Assembly (NCBI GenBank): GCA_937942435.1
Contig: CALDEM010000050.1
Coordinates: 1-34,339 of the forward strand
Source of the DNA: an uncultured Saprospiraceae bacterium
GTDB lineage: Bacteria; Bacteroidota; Bacteroidia; Chitinophagales; Saprospiraceae
Direction of reading: 5' to 3'
Length of the DNA stretch: 34,339 nucleotides
The first letter of the stretch is position 1. Every line of letters begins with the position of its first letter. Under the pieces are notes generated by a model. It did no database searches, was not told the DNA's origin, and was given only the letters and a program-made list of their open reading frames with translations. Shown piece by piece: positions 1 to 8,926 of the stretch. Both the position numbers and the translations under genes were made by a program.

Positions 1-1283
1 CTCTTGATCAATAGCGTGCAAACCGCTGCTATAAGCAGCAAGACGCCAGCAAATGAAATCGCATTCCTTGGGTCATTACCTAAGAAGTTTTTCAAAACAA
101 AACCAAAACTGACAGTTTGAAATATCATCGGGATGACGATCATCATATTGATGATGCCCATGTATACGCCGTATCGCTCTTTAGGGATGTCGTTGATGAC
201 CATTAAGTAGGGGATGCCCATCATGCTCGCCCAACCAACACCAAATCCTGTAATTGCAAAAAATAGTAAGTGTTTGTTAGCGATATGAGGAAAGGCTAAA
301 AAGCCTACAGCTGCAATAATCAAGCACATGAAGTGAACATACTTCGGGTTATATTTTTTTGCAAAACCTACCAAGACAAATGCAAATAGGAAAGTCACGA
401 TGTTGTACCAACCATTGACCAGCCCCGACCATGCAACGGCCTCGCCATAAGCGGCTTCATTGGTGGCTGGCGTAGCATTCCAAACAGAAAGCGCTATGCT
501 CTTAGATGAGTTTTGCCAATAGCAGAATAATGCGTACCACTGAAACACATAGACCAGTGCAAGTTGCCACATCACTTTAGGCATGTCTTTGATCGCTGCA
601 AAAATTTCAATTAGCGGACTAAACACACTACCTTTTTCTGCTTGAAGTTTGCCTAGTTCCTCTTCTGTCGGAGGGATCTCATCGATGTGTCTTGTACTCC
701 AGAGTATGGAGACAATAGAGCAGACAGCACCAAGGAAGAAAGATGCATAAACCCATGAAGGTAATGATCCTGTCTTGCCTACAATGATCAATGGAAATAT
801 AAACAAAGACAAGTTAGAAAGTGTCTGGCCTAAACCAGTAAAAAAGCTTTGCATCTGAAAACCAAGAGGCTGTTGCTCTGATACCAATTGATCTGCGATG
901 ATGGCTCTGTAGGGTTCCATCGCAGTGTTATTACCAGCGTCCAATATCCAAAGTAAACCAGCAGCCATCCACAGAGAACTACTAAATGGAAAAGCCAGCA
1001 AAGCCAAGCTACACAGTATGGCTCCAATTAAAAAGTATGGCTTGCGTCTTCCAAATCTATTGCTCCAAGTCTTGTCACTCATGGCACCAACTATAGGCTG
1101 GATCAAAAGACCTGTCACAGGGCCTGCCAAGTGAAGTATAGGGATCTGATCTGGAGCGGCTCCTAAGAAGTCATATATCGGAGTGACGGCGCTTTGTTGA
1201 AGACCAAAGCTATATTGGATCCCAAAGAACCCCACATTCATGTGTAGTATCTGCCAAAAACTAAGTTTCTTCTTCTTTAACAT
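1..1283 (-). CDS. SLC45-like MFS sugar transporter, 3' end cut by window edge
   Basis: The minus strand is open from an ATG at 1283 to base 1 with no stop, giving about 427 visible residues; the C-terminus lies outside the window. The protein begins MLKKKKLSFWQ and has many hydrophobic helices. An RRKPYFLIG loop after the second or third helix is typical of the SLC45/sucrose-type branch of the major facilitator superfamily, as is the helix containing LDAGNNTAMEPYRA. Such proteins are inner-membrane sugar/proton symporters, often found in Bacteroidota polysaccharide loci. Here it would plausibly import galactose or a short agar oligosaccharide, but substrate is inference. The gene is divergent from the 1475 and 1842 genes. 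Its upstream region holds an 11-bp direct repeat. Confidence 0.85.
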   Translation of the reverse strand, partial: MLKKKKLSFWQILHMNVGFFGIQYSFGLQQSAVTPIYDFLGAAPDQIPILHLAGPVTGLLIQPIVGAMSDKTWSNRFGRRKPYFLIGAILCSLALLAFPFSSSLWMAAGLLWILDAGNNTAMEPYRAIIADQLVSEQQPLGFQMQSFFTGLGQTLSNLSLFIFPLIIVGKTGSLPSWVYASFFLGAVCSIVSILWSTRHIDEIPPTEEELGKLQAEKGSVFSPLIEIFAAIKDMPKVMWQLALVYVFQWYALFCYWQNSSKSIALSVWNATPATNEAAYGEAVAWSGLVNGWYNIVTFLFAFVLVGFAKKYNPKYVHFMCLIIAAVGFLAFPHIANKHLLFFAITGFGVGWASMMGIPYLMVINDIPKERYGVYMGIINMMIVIPMIFQTVSFGFVLKNFLGNDPRNAISFAGVLLLIAAVCTLLIK

Positions 1284-1288
1284 CGGCT

Positions 1289-1330
1289 ATGATAAGGCTT
1301 TAGGTGAATCATACTCTGCATGATAAGGCT
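1289..1330. repeat. 11-bp direct repeat ahead of the MFS gene
   Basis: ATGATAAGGCT occurs at 1289-1299 and again at 1320-1330, with starts 31 bp apart, about three helical turns. Both copies lie within 50 bp upstream of the minus-strand transporter start at 1283. The arrangement suits a tandem operator, but no regulator is tied to it, and two copies could be coincidence. Confidence 0.35.
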
Positions 1331-1474
1331 ATTGTTGCATTAAGCAAAATAGATTGTCATATGGAGTGACTATGTTAGAAGAGGAAGTTTATTATTTGAG
1401 TCAAAAGTAAAATTTGACATCTTGGTAATCATAACTATCCTAACTTGTGGATCAGATCAGTTCAATTACTAATT

Positions 1475-1699
1475 ATGAAGTTAATACTCTTGTCATGCGA
1501 TGCTCAACGGCCTGATAAAAGAGCCATCTCAACCTGCATAGCAGAGATATCAGCAGATATCGATCCTTCTCTTTCTAGAGAGCTTACTGATATCCTCTTA
1601 GAAGGAGATTCTGTAGAGATTGAAGTAGGGGATAAAAACATAAGCTCAGCCTATAGAGCCTTGCGCAAGTTAGGTATTGATTATGAGATAGTAGAGTGA
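1475..1699 (+). CDS. small hypothetical protein, 74 aa
   Basis: I place the start at the ATG at 1475, preceded by AATT like several other starts here (for example 8927). An in-frame TTG at 1445 would add ten residues. The product starts MKLILLSCDAQ and is acidic and charged. Its C-terminal half (DSVEIEVGDKN, then SSAYRALRKLG) could form a beta-strand followed by a helix. I do not recognise a family. There is no clear signal peptide despite the hydrophobic first residues, and no cysteine pattern beyond C9 and one later Cys. It lies alone between the divergent MFS transporter and the hydrolase. It may be a real small protein or an open stretch, so confidence is limited. Confidence 0.4.
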   Translation: MKLILLSCDAQRPDKRAISTCIAEISADIDPSLSRELTDILLEGDSVEIEVGDKNISSAYRALRKLGIDYEIVE

Positions 1700-1841
1700 G
1701 GCTGTGTCGACTCTATAAGTGTAACCATATAAGTCACACAACTCTTGTATCAGTTCTTTGGAGCAGTCATCCTGTCAATTACCTTTGGGGCAATCATACC
1801 GAGAAGCATTTCTAAAAGTGATGAGTTAGTAAAGATCAATT

Positions 1842-2789
1842 ATGGCGATACCATTTAAAATAAAAGCACTCCTCTGGTTTCTCAATAGACAGAAAGGTCC
1901 TGAGTTGTATGAGCTTGACCCTGTAACAGCTAGAGCAGGGGCCCAAAGGACGATGGAGAAGCTCGGTGGATTGATAGATTATAAAGCTATAGAGTTAGAT
2001 AGGGTAGAGGACATGTCCATCCCTGTGAGAGATGCTAAGTTGCCTATTAGGATTTATCATCCCAATAACCAGAAAGACTTACCCATTATCATGTACTTCC
2101 ATGGAGGTGGGTTTGTTATGCGTAGTATCGATAGTCATGATAAGGTCTGTAGACGGATCTGTCGAGATAACCAAGCAATTGTTATCTCTGTCGGTTATCG
2201 CTTAGCGCCTGAGTTTAAGTTTCCTATCCCGCTTCATGATTGTTATGATGCTACAGGTTGGGCAGTTAATCATGCTGCTGACTTTGGAGGAGATGCTTCA
2301 AGGCTGGTGGTTATGGGCGATAGTGCGGGGGCTAATCTTTCAACAGCCGTTTGTCTGATGTCCAGAGATCTAGGTGGTCCTAAGATCATCTATCAAGTGT
2401 TGATCTATCCCTGTACAGATGGATATCTAAGCGCCTCTTCTATAACAGAGTTAGGAGATGGATATTTTTTAACGAAGAAGGCTATGCAGTGGTTTATCGA
2501 TCACTATAAGTCATCTGAAGAAGATCTGAAGTCTCCGTATCTATCTGTTCTCTTAGCAGAAGATCTATCAGGGCTTCCGCCAGCATACGTATGTACGGCT
2601 GAGTTCGACCCACTCAAGGATGAAGGAGAAGCTTATGCCCATAGATTAAAAGAAGCTGGCAACGATGTCACCTTCAAAGAGTATGAAGGTATGATCCATG
2701 GTTTTATCAGTATGCCTAGGTTGTCAAAGAGAATATTAGGAGCGTATCAGGATATCCAAGTTGCTTTAGCTAAATCGTTGCAGGTATAA
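1842..2789 (+). CDS. alpha/beta hydrolase, HSL-family esterase
   Basis: This 315-residue protein has all the marks of the hormone-sensitive-lipase (bacterial lipase family IV) branch. The oxyanion-hole motif HGGG is at residues 87-90, YRLAPE is near 119-124, and the nucleophile elbow GDSAGA carries Ser161. Asp256 (EFDPLKDEG) and His286 (IHGF) complete the triad. There is no signal peptide, so it should be cytoplasmic. These enzymes hydrolyse short acyl esters, and some act on lactones. In this setting it could remove acyl groups from algal sugars or open galactonolactone, a step with no other candidate here; that is speculation. It stands apart from the 3209 gene by 419 bp and need not be co-transcribed with it. 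Confidence 0.85.
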   Translation: MAIPFKIKALLWFLNRQKGPELYELDPVTARAGAQRTMEKLGGLIDYKAIELDRVEDMSIPVRDAKLPIRIYHPNNQKDLPIIMYFHGGGFVMRSIDSHDKVCRRICRDNQAIVISVGYRLAPEFKFPIPLHDCYDATGWAVNHAADFGGDASRLVVMGDSAGANLSTAVCLMSRDLGGPKIIYQVLIYPCTDGYLSASSITELGDGYFLTKKAMQWFIDHYKSSEEDLKSPYLSVLLAEDLSGLPPAYVCTAEFDPLKDEGEAYAHRLKEAGNDVTFKEYEGMIHGFISMPRLSKRILGAYQDIQVALAKSLQV

Positions 2790-3208
2790 TCAGAAGAGAT
2801 TAACAACTTTGTGCTATCGGGAGTGGTATGGATCCTCTTTTCATCGCTTGTCATCCAAAGGGTGCGATGACTCTTTGTAATATCTATGACACTACTTCTT
2901 ATATAAGCAGTTATCATTTTCTGGTTGACCTGAGATTGGTCCGTGTCTATGCTTTTCTATGTCATATCAAGTCTTTAAACAAGAGTAGTATAGTCTGGTG
3001 AGGTCCTCATCTCAGATATGCTTTCCTTCAATCATTAGGCTATAAGCACTATTATGAATCACTTAGATTCAAATAATGTAAAGGTCGATATGAATGATAA
3101 GTGTGCAGTGTCCAGATTTTGTACAGGTAGCTATCCATTGCTGTAACATGTCGTCAGACTTACATTCTCTATATTGCAATGACTCAAATCACAATTTATT
3201 TATAGACA
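2790..3208 (+). other. intergenic region ahead of the catabolic run
   Basis: This is 419 bp without a convincing gene. It contains an inverted repeat, TCATCGC (2841-2847) and GCGATGA (2864-2870), separated by 16 nt. No T-run follows, so it is weak as a terminator. A 57-codon open stretch from 2828 looks like chance. The last 100 bp hold the shared upstream element described at 3109-3128 and presumably the promoter of the 3209 operon. Confidence 0.5.
3109..3128 (+). promoter_or_regulatory. shared upstream element, copy 1
   Basis: The sequence TGTCCAGATTTTGTACAG (3109-3126) lies 82 nt before the ATG at 3209. It matches the copy at 8829-8846 at 16 of 18 positions. Its core, CAGATTTTGT, is identical to the one upstream of the GH16 gene. 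Either an operator or an extended promoter element would fit; I cannot see a convincing TAnnTTTG box at the expected spacing. Confidence 0.45.
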
Positions 3209-4225
3209 ATGATAGCAAGCTATTATAAAGGAGATCATACATTTTCAGTAGAACCTAGTCGTACATCTTTACCAGATACAGGTGAAGTTCAGATCAAAGT
3301 TGCTTACTGTGGTGTATGTGGTACAGACATGCATATTTTTCACGGTGCGATGGATAGCCGTGTACCTCATCCGATGACCATCGGTCATGAGATGTCGGGT
3401 ACAATCGAAGCACTAGGTGAAGGTGTTATCGGATTTCAAGTTGGAGATAAGGTAGTAGTGAGACCTTTAGATAATAGAGGCGAAAAACCTTCAGACAAAG
3501 GTTATAGTCATATCTGTAAGGAGTTAAAGTTTATCGGTATAGATAGCCCTGGCGCCATGCAGTCTCTATGGAATGTACCTTCTTTTACCTTACACAAGTT
3601 ACCAGCAAAAACTAACTTAAAGTATGCAGCACTTGTCGAGCCTTTGGCAGTGGCCTGTCATGATGTAAAGATGTCAGGTCTTTGTCAAGGAGAGGTTGCT
3701 GTCGTCCTTGGAGGAGGGCCCATAGGCATCTTGATAGCTCTTGTAGCAAAGCAAACTGGAGCGACTGTCTATGTCTCTGAAGTAAACCCAAAGAGGGTCT
3801 CTTTGGCCAAAGAGCTTGGACTAATAGCACTCAACCCAACGGAAGTAGATATCGTCGACCAAATCAACGAAGATACCCAAGGAAGATTAGCTGATGTCGT
3901 TTTTGAAGTAGCAGGCGTCCAAGCGACAGTGGATCTTATGCCTAAGATCGCAGGGATAAGAGGAAGGATTGTGATGGTAGCGATACATGGACAAACGCGA
4001 GCCGTTGATCTTTTTCAGTTTTTTTGGAAAGAGTTACAACTGATAGGAGCAAGGGTCTATGAAGAGGATGACTTTGATAAAGCTATAGCCCTCGTTGCTG
4101 ACGAAGCTATAGAACTCGATAAGTTAATCACTCAAGTCGCAGATTTATCGGATATACAAAGTGTATTTGAAGGGATAGACCGTAGTCCTGATGGGATGAA
4201 AGTATTGATGAATTGTCAAAAATAA
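3209..4225 (+). CDS. zinc-dependent alcohol dehydrogenase, candidate 2-keto-3-deoxy-L-galactonate 5-dehydrogenase
   Basis: This 338-residue medium-chain dehydrogenase has an N-terminal GroES-like half and a Rossmann half. Visible catalytic-zinc residues are Cys37 (CGVCGTD), His60-Glu61 (GHE) and the Glu in ALVEPLAVA. The nucleotide motif is GGGPIG. The lobe that normally carries four structural-zinc cysteines (after VVVRP) has only one, so the structural zinc is probably absent. The stop is 4 nt before the KduD-like SDR, so the two are almost certainly co-transcribed. In known AHG catabolism, 2-keto-3-deoxy-L-galactonate is oxidised at C5 and then reduced to 2-keto-3-deoxy-D-gluconate. A dehydrogenase next to a KduD-like enzyme fits that pair. 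Other polyols or galactose itself remain possible substrates. Confidence 0.88.
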   Translation: MIASYYKGDHTFSVEPSRTSLPDTGEVQIKVAYCGVCGTDMHIFHGAMDSRVPHPMTIGHEMSGTIEALGEGVIGFQVGDKVVVRPLDNRGEKPSDKGYSHICKELKFIGIDSPGAMQSLWNVPSFTLHKLPAKTNLKYAALVEPLAVACHDVKMSGLCQGEVAVVLGGGPIGILIALVAKQTGATVYVSEVNPKRVSLAKELGLIALNPTEVDIVDQINEDTQGRLADVVFEVAGVQATVDLMPKIAGIRGRIVMVAIHGQTRAVDLFQFFWKELQLIGARVYEEDDFDKAIALVADEAIELDKLITQVADLSDIQSVFEGIDRSPDGMKVLMNCQK

Positions 4226-4229
4226 GAAC

Positions 4230-5000
4230 ATGAATATATTAGAATCGTTTTCTCTTGCTGGGAAGACCGCTTTAGTGACGGGTTGTAAAAGGGGAATCGG
4301 AAAAGCTATGGCTACAGCGCTTGCAGAGGCTGGAGCAGACATACTCGGTGTTTCTGCAACTTTAGCATTGAGCGGTAGTGATATTGAAAAAGAAGTAAAA
4401 GCTCGAGGCAGGTCATTTAAGGCGTATCAGTGTGATTTCAGTGATAGAACAGCGCTCTATGACTTCATCAGTAATGTGAAAAAAGATAACCCACAGATCG
4501 ACATACTCATCAATAATGCAGGAACCATACTTAGGAAGCCGGCAGCAGAACATCCTGACGAGATGTATGACAAAGTTGTAGAAGTCAATCAAAACGCACA
4601 ATTCATTTTGACACGTGAGATCGGCAAAGAAATGATAGCACGTAAAAGCGGTAAGGTTGTTTTCACTGCTTCTCTTCTGACTTTTCAGGGTGGTATCACT
4701 GTGCCTGGCTATGCTGCAAGTAAAGGTGCTATCGGTCAGCTAACGATGGCCTTTGCTAATGAATGGGCACAACACGGCGTCAATGTTAACGCGATTGCTC
4801 CAGGTTATATCAGTACAGACAATACTGAAGCACTTAGAAACAATCCAGAAAGATCCCAATCAATCCTAGCAAGAATACCTGCAGGTAGATGGGGAGAGCC
4901 TCGAGATTTTGCAGGCCCCACTGTCTTTTTGTGTTCTGATGCATCTTCTTATATGAATGGGTCCATCATGCTTGTAGATGGCGGATGGATGGGACGATAG
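4230..5000 (+). CDS. kduD: KduD-like short-chain dehydrogenase/reductase
   Basis: This is a classical SDR of 256 residues, the usual length for KduD. The cofactor motif TGCKRGIG is at 17-24, NNAG at 95-98, and the catalytic set Ser148, Tyr161 and Lys165 (YAASK) is complete. The stretch SLLTFQGGITVPGY, the sequence NVNAIAPGYISTDNTEAL and the ending VDGGWMGR are those of 2-dehydro-3-deoxy-D-gluconate 5-dehydrogenases. In this locus it would reduce 2,5-diketo-3-deoxy-galactonate (made by the zinc dehydrogenase just upstream) to 2-keto-3-deoxy-D-gluconate, the second half of the C5 epimerisation in L-AHG catabolism. The family call is firm. The direction in vivo is inferred from the neighbours. 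It is 35 nt upstream of the aldehyde dehydrogenase in the same operon. Confidence 0.9.
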   Translation: MNILESFSLAGKTALVTGCKRGIGKAMATALAEAGADILGVSATLALSGSDIEKEVKARGRSFKAYQCDFSDRTALYDFISNVKKDNPQIDILINNAGTILRKPAAEHPDEMYDKVVEVNQNAQFILTREIGKEMIARKSGKVVFTASLLTFQGGITVPGYAASKGAIGQLTMAFANEWAQHGVNVNAIAPGYISTDNTEALRNNPERSQSILARIPAGRWGEPRDFAGPTVFLCSDASSYMNGSIMLVDGGWMGR

Positions 5001-5035
5001 CTCAATATAGATTAGATCAATCAAATTAGAAAATA

Positions 5036-6472
5036 ATGAAGCGATATAAACTATTTATCAATGGCTCTTGGGTAGACTCTAAGACGAAGTCCAAGGATCA
5101 GATCATCAACCCAATGGATGAATCTGTAGTTGGTACTGTCCAAAGGGCCAGTCCCAAAGATGCTATCGCTGCTCTAAAAGCTGCTGATAAAGCTCAAGCC
5201 AAATGGAAAAAAGTCCCAGCACGACAACGTGCTGATATTTTACGAAAGTTTACTGCGGGCATCAGAAAAAACGCAGATCGACTGGCACAATTGATAACAG
5301 CTGAGCAAGGCAAGTTGCTCCGAGTTGCAAAGTTTGAAGTAGAGGTGACCTGTACTTTTATAGAGTATGCTTGCGAGTGGGCTAGACAGATCGAAGGAGA
5401 TATCGTACAATCCGACAACCCTGATGAGCAAATATGGATCAACAAAGTACCAAGAGGTGTTGTCGTTGCAATTACTGCTTGGAACTTCCCACTAGCTCTT
5501 GCTGGTCGGAAGTTAGGACCTGCACTCATCACCGGCAATACTCTAGTCGTCAAACCCACTCCAGAGGCGCCGCTATCAACCTTAGAGCTTTGCAACATAG
5601 CCGCCAAGGCCGGTGTCCCTGACGGCGTGATCAATATGGTGACAGGCGATGCAGAAGTTGGAAGAGCACTTGTCGAGAGCCCGATAACTAAGATGGTTAC
5701 AATGACTGGAGGTACGCCTACAGGCCAAGCTATATTTAGATCTGCAGCACAGAACTTGACACATGTCCAATTAGAATTAGGAGGAAAGGCTCCTTGTATA
5801 ATATTTAAAGATGCAGATATCGATCAAGCAGTTGCAGGAGCTTTGCATTCGAGATTTGATAATTGCGGTCAAGTCTGTACATGCAATGAGCGGATGTATG
5901 TCCATGAGGATATCTACGATGTCTTCATGAAAAAGTTTTTGAAGGAAGTTAAAAAATTGAAAATTGGTGATCCACGAAGTGATCAAACAGATATAGGGCC
6001 GAAGACCAATCTTGCAGGTATTGTACATCTTGAAGAGTTGGTCGAAGAGAGTCTTAATGACGGTGCTGAGTTGCTATGTGGTGGCTCGAGACCGTCTGGT
6101 AAACTGTTTAAAAAAGGATATTGGTACGAGCCTACTATTTTAGGTGACGTCAAGCAAAACATGAAGATTGTACATGAAGAGTTGTTTGGTCCTGTACTTC
6201 CTGTCATAAAATTCAAAACTTATAATCAAGTAGTCAAGTATGCTAATGATACTGACTACGGATTAGCAGCTATGGTGTTCACATCTGATATGAAAAAAAT
6301 CATGAGACTAACTCAAGATTTAGAATTTGGAGAGATATATGTCAACAGGGGGCATGGTGAGCAACATCAGGGTTTTCATAATGGGCTTAAGCTAAGTGGT
6401 ACAGGAGGAGAAGATGGCAAATATGGCTTAGATCAATATTTAGAAAAGAAAACTTCTTACGTTAAGTTTTAG
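5036..6472 (+). CDS. AldA-like aldehyde dehydrogenase, candidate 3,6-anhydro-L-galactose dehydrogenase
   Basis: The protein is 478 residues, the normal length of a non-acylating NAD(P)-dependent aldehyde dehydrogenase. Asn150 (AWNFP), Lys173 (VVKP), the general base Glu247 (ELGG) and the nucleophile Cys281 (GQVCTC) are all present. Its closest recognisable relative by eye is E. coli lactaldehyde dehydrogenase AldA, which shares the GQVC-x-CxER region and the ending GxHGLxxYL. Known AHG dehydrogenases belong to this superfamily and oxidise the aldehyde of AHG to 3,6-anhydrogalactonate. The gene sits between kduD and galM and 1.1 kb before the cycloisomerase that would use its product. Lactaldehyde or other sugar aldehydes are alternative substrates. 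Confidence 0.9.
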   Translation: MKRYKLFINGSWVDSKTKSKDQIINPMDESVVGTVQRASPKDAIAALKAADKAQAKWKKVPARQRADILRKFTAGIRKNADRLAQLITAEQGKLLRVAKFEVEVTCTFIEYACEWARQIEGDIVQSDNPDEQIWINKVPRGVVVAITAWNFPLALAGRKLGPALITGNTLVVKPTPEAPLSTLELCNIAAKAGVPDGVINMVTGDAEVGRALVESPITKMVTMTGGTPTGQAIFRSAAQNLTHVQLELGGKAPCIIFKDADIDQAVAGALHSRFDNCGQVCTCNERMYVHEDIYDVFMKKFLKEVKKLKIGDPRSDQTDIGPKTNLAGIVHLEELVEESLNDGAELLCGGSRPSGKLFKKGYWYEPTILGDVKQNMKIVHEELFGPVLPVIKFKTYNQVVKYANDTDYGLAAMVFTSDMKKIMRLTQDLEFGEIYVNRGHGEQHQGFHNGLKLSGTGGEDGKYGLDQYLEKKTSYVKF

Positions 6473-6484
6473 AAAAATCCAATA

Positions 6485-7552
6485 ATGTCAACTGCAATGA
6501 TAATATCAGATAAGTTTGGAGAAGTTGAAGGAAGAGTTGTTACTCAGTACACATTGAGTAATGAAGGAGGCATGCAAGTAAAGATTATAGACTATGGCGC
6601 TACGATAACGTCCATTATAATCAAAGATCCGCAAGGGAAAGATAAGCATGTTGCATGTGGATTTGACTCTATGGATGGTTATCTCAGCGACGCGTATCGT
6701 AACAATGCACCTTACTTCGGCTGTACAGTAGGTAGATATGCATCAAGGATCAAAGACGGACTGTTTAGTATCGGAGACCAAGATTACAAGCTCGCAGTTA
6801 ACAATGGGAGTAATCATTTGCATGGTGGGATAGTGGGGTTTGATAAGATGATATGGCAAGCTGAGATTATAAATAAAGGTGAGCTTCCAACCCTTCATAT
6901 GAAATTGAAAAGCGAACATCTGGATGAAGGGTATCCAGGACAAGTAGAAGTCTCAGTGAGATTTCAATTAAGCAATGAAAATGAACTTTCCATAAAATAT
7001 GAGGGGACATCAGATAGAGAAACTCCACTATCGTTGACCAATCATACATACTTTAATCTTTCAGGATTCGAAAGTACAATCCATGATCACGAAGTAAAGA
7101 TTGATGCTACTCGAGTATTAGATCCAGATGAAACTAATGTTCCTGTTGGCCCTATAAAATCTGTCGTTGGCACACTTGAGGATCTATCTCAAGGCCAGCT
7201 GCTCAAGGATTGTTTTGAGGAGTTAGAGACTGGATTTGAGCATTACTTTTTATTTGATCATCCGATTGGGGCACTCACTCAAGTTGCAGAGATCAGAGAT
7301 ACACAAAGTGACTCTATTCTTGAGATTTTGACTACTGAACCTGGAGCCTTATTTTATACCGGATATTTTACTTCTGATGAGCTCAGAAGAGAGACTGGAC
7401 AACGATATGGTAAGTATAGAGGGATGTGTTTTGAGACAAGCAGATACCCCAATGGTCCTAATATACCAGGATCACCAGGATCACTGACCGGTCCAGATAA
7501 GCCGTTTAGTAGTCAGACAGTTTTTAGATTTAGCACTGCTTCTGCTACATAG
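6485..7552 (+). CDS. galM: aldose 1-epimerase (galactose mutarotase)
   Basis: This 355-residue protein of the GalM fold starts 12 nt after the aldehyde dehydrogenase. Motifs in order are FGCTVGRYASRI, NHLHGG (with His113), the catalytic acid His187 in TNHTYFNL, and the catalytic base Glu317 in CFETSRYPN. There is no signal peptide, so it is cytoplasmic. It interconverts alpha and beta anomers of free hexoses, which accords with D-galactose being freed when agar disaccharides are cleaved. A mutarotase is useful before either galactokinase or a galactose dehydrogenase; neither of those is in the window. Confidence 0.9.
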   Translation: MSTAMIISDKFGEVEGRVVTQYTLSNEGGMQVKIIDYGATITSIIIKDPQGKDKHVACGFDSMDGYLSDAYRNNAPYFGCTVGRYASRIKDGLFSIGDQDYKLAVNNGSNHLHGGIVGFDKMIWQAEIINKGELPTLHMKLKSEHLDEGYPGQVEVSVRFQLSNENELSIKYEGTSDRETPLSLTNHTYFNLSGFESTIHDHEVKIDATRVLDPDETNVPVGPIKSVVGTLEDLSQGQLLKDCFEELETGFEHYFLFDHPIGALTQVAEIRDTQSDSILEILTTEPGALFYTGYFTSDELRRETGQRYGKYRGMCFETSRYPNGPNIPGSPGSLTGPDKPFSSQTVFRFSTASAT

Positions 7553-7600
7553 TGCTTTTAAAAATATAAAGAGGTTAAAAGAAATATTTATAAACCAACG

Positions 7601-8695
7601 ATGAGTTCAAAAATTAGGTCGGTTCAGACAAAACTATTTGAAGTGCCACTTGCAGAAGTCCTTTCTGATGCAAAGCATGGGGATCATTATCATTTCGAGT
7701 TAGTCACTGTAACAATAACTCTTGAGAGTGGATTTCAAGGTACGGGATATACATATACAGGTGGTAAGGGAGGTCATGCTATCAGGGCCATGGTTGATTA
7801 TGATTTAGGTCCAGCATTGATTGGTATGGATGGGTCAGATGTGGATAAGATATATGACTTTATGCAATGGCATATTCACTATGTCGGTCGTGGAGGAATC
7901 GCGTCTTTTGCAATTTCAGCAATTGATATTGCACTATGGGATATCAAGTGCAAGGCGGCCAACTTGCCATTATGGAAGATGGCAGGTGCAGTGGACAATA
8001 GTTGTAAGGCGTATTGTGGTGGGATCGATCTCATGTTTTCATTAGAGAAGCTACTTTCTAATATACAAGGTTACTTGGATCGGGGCTTCAACGCTGTGAA
8101 GATTAAGATAGGTAGAGACAATCTTTCTGAAGATATCGATCGTATCAAAGCAGTGAGAGAGTTGATAGGGGATGACATCACTTTTATGGTAGATGCTAAT
8201 TATTCTATGACTGTGGAGGAGGCGATTCTTGCAGCCAAGTCATTTGAGCAATACAATATCTATTGGTTTGAAGAGCCGACGATACCGGATGATTATCAAG
8301 GATATGCGCAGATAGCAGATGCGACCGGTATGCCATTGGCGATGGGTGAGAACCTTCATACGATACATGAGTTTGAGTATGCGGTTCATCAATCAAAGCT
8401 CTCTTTCATTCAACCAGATGCTTCTAATTGTGGAGGTGTCACGGGATGGCTACAGGCTGCTAAGCTCGCAGCGCAACACAACATACCTGTTTGCTCTCAT
8501 GGTATGCAAGAACTTCATGTAAGTCTTGTCTCAAGCCAGCCCAATGCTGGATGGTTAGAAGTACACAGTTTTCCAATTGATGAGTATACAATCAGGCCTC
8601 TAGTTGTGCATGATTATAGAGCGGTTGCATCAGATGAAGTTGGTATTGGTGTCACGTTTGATTGGCAAAAACTCGAACCATATATCCAGATATAA
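7601..8695 (+). CDS. enolase-superfamily enzyme, probable 3,6-anhydro-L-galactonate cycloisomerase
   Basis: This 364-residue enzyme belongs to the mandelate racemase/muconate-lactonizing subgroup. The Lys pair is K167 and K169 (KIKIG). Metal ligands are Asp198 (VDANYS), Glu224 (FEEP) and Glu250 (GEN). His300 (CSHGMQELH) is the opposite-face residue. The N-terminal loop with SDAKHGDH and the GGKGGHA stretch match my recollection of the anhydrogalactonate cycloisomerase of an agar-degrading Vibrio, which uses a Lys and a His at nearly these positions. It opens the anhydro ring to give 2-keto-3-deoxy-L-galactonate. Position after the aldehyde dehydrogenase and before GH117 supports this. It is clearly not the galactonate dehydratase, which is the separate gene at 12988. 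Confidence 0.85.
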   Translation: MSSKIRSVQTKLFEVPLAEVLSDAKHGDHYHFELVTVTITLESGFQGTGYTYTGGKGGHAIRAMVDYDLGPALIGMDGSDVDKIYDFMQWHIHYVGRGGIASFAISAIDIALWDIKCKAANLPLWKMAGAVDNSCKAYCGGIDLMFSLEKLLSNIQGYLDRGFNAVKIKIGRDNLSEDIDRIKAVRELIGDDITFMVDANYSMTVEEAILAAKSFEQYNIYWFEEPTIPDDYQGYAQIADATGMPLAMGENLHTIHEFEYAVHQSKLSFIQPDASNCGGVTGWLQAAKLAAQHNIPVCSHGMQELHVSLVSSQPNAGWLEVHSFPIDEYTIRPLVVHDYRAVASDEVGIGVTFDWQKLEPYIQI

Positions 8696-8828
8696 ACTTG
8701 ACTTTTTAGATGGATGACTTTCGTCAAATATTTAGTCAGCTCACAGTTCTACAATATGACAATAGAAATAAATTTTAATCACGAACAATTATGATGAATA
8801 CCACGGAAATGCTATCAAAATTTGAGTT

Positions 8829-8846
8829 TGTCCATGTTTTGTACAG
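8829..8846 (+). promoter_or_regulatory. shared upstream element, copy 2
   Basis: TGTCCATGTTTTGTACAG lies 80 nt before the RhaT-like start at 8927, almost the same distance as copy 1 from its gene. It differs from copy 1 at only two adjacent positions. It sits in the one large gap (231 bp) inside the plus-strand run, suggesting that RhaT-like and GH117 can be transcribed from their own promoter. Confidence 0.45.
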
Positions 8847-8926
8847 AAGCTTGACAAGGTGTTTTTTGTATTCTTCGGCATCTTAGTCGCATAAATGACA
8901 AGACGAATAAACAGTAAAAACTAATT

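Noticed and set aside
2841..2870. Inverted repeat TCATCGC/GCGATGA as a terminator of the hydrolase gene
   Set aside because: It has a large loop and is not followed by a T-run, so I did not list it as a terminator.
2828..3001. 57-codon open frame in the gap before the zinc dehydrogenase
   Set aside because: It is short, has no recognisable family or start context, and is within chance expectation for this AT-rich gap.
5194..5634. 146-residue minus-strand ORF inside the aldehyde dehydrogenase gene
   Set aside because: It is a shadow of a certain gene with full catalytic motifs and has no features of its own.
7601..8695. Second galactonate dehydratase
   Set aside because: Although in the same superfamily as DgoD, it has the KxK/His300 (SHGMQELH) active site and lacks the DgoD HNPLGP and DYHHR signatures.
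8790..8885. 31-codon leader-like ORF (ATGATGAATACC...) before the RhaT-like gene
   Set aside because: It overlaps the shared upstream element, has no regulatory codon run and no conservation evidence.
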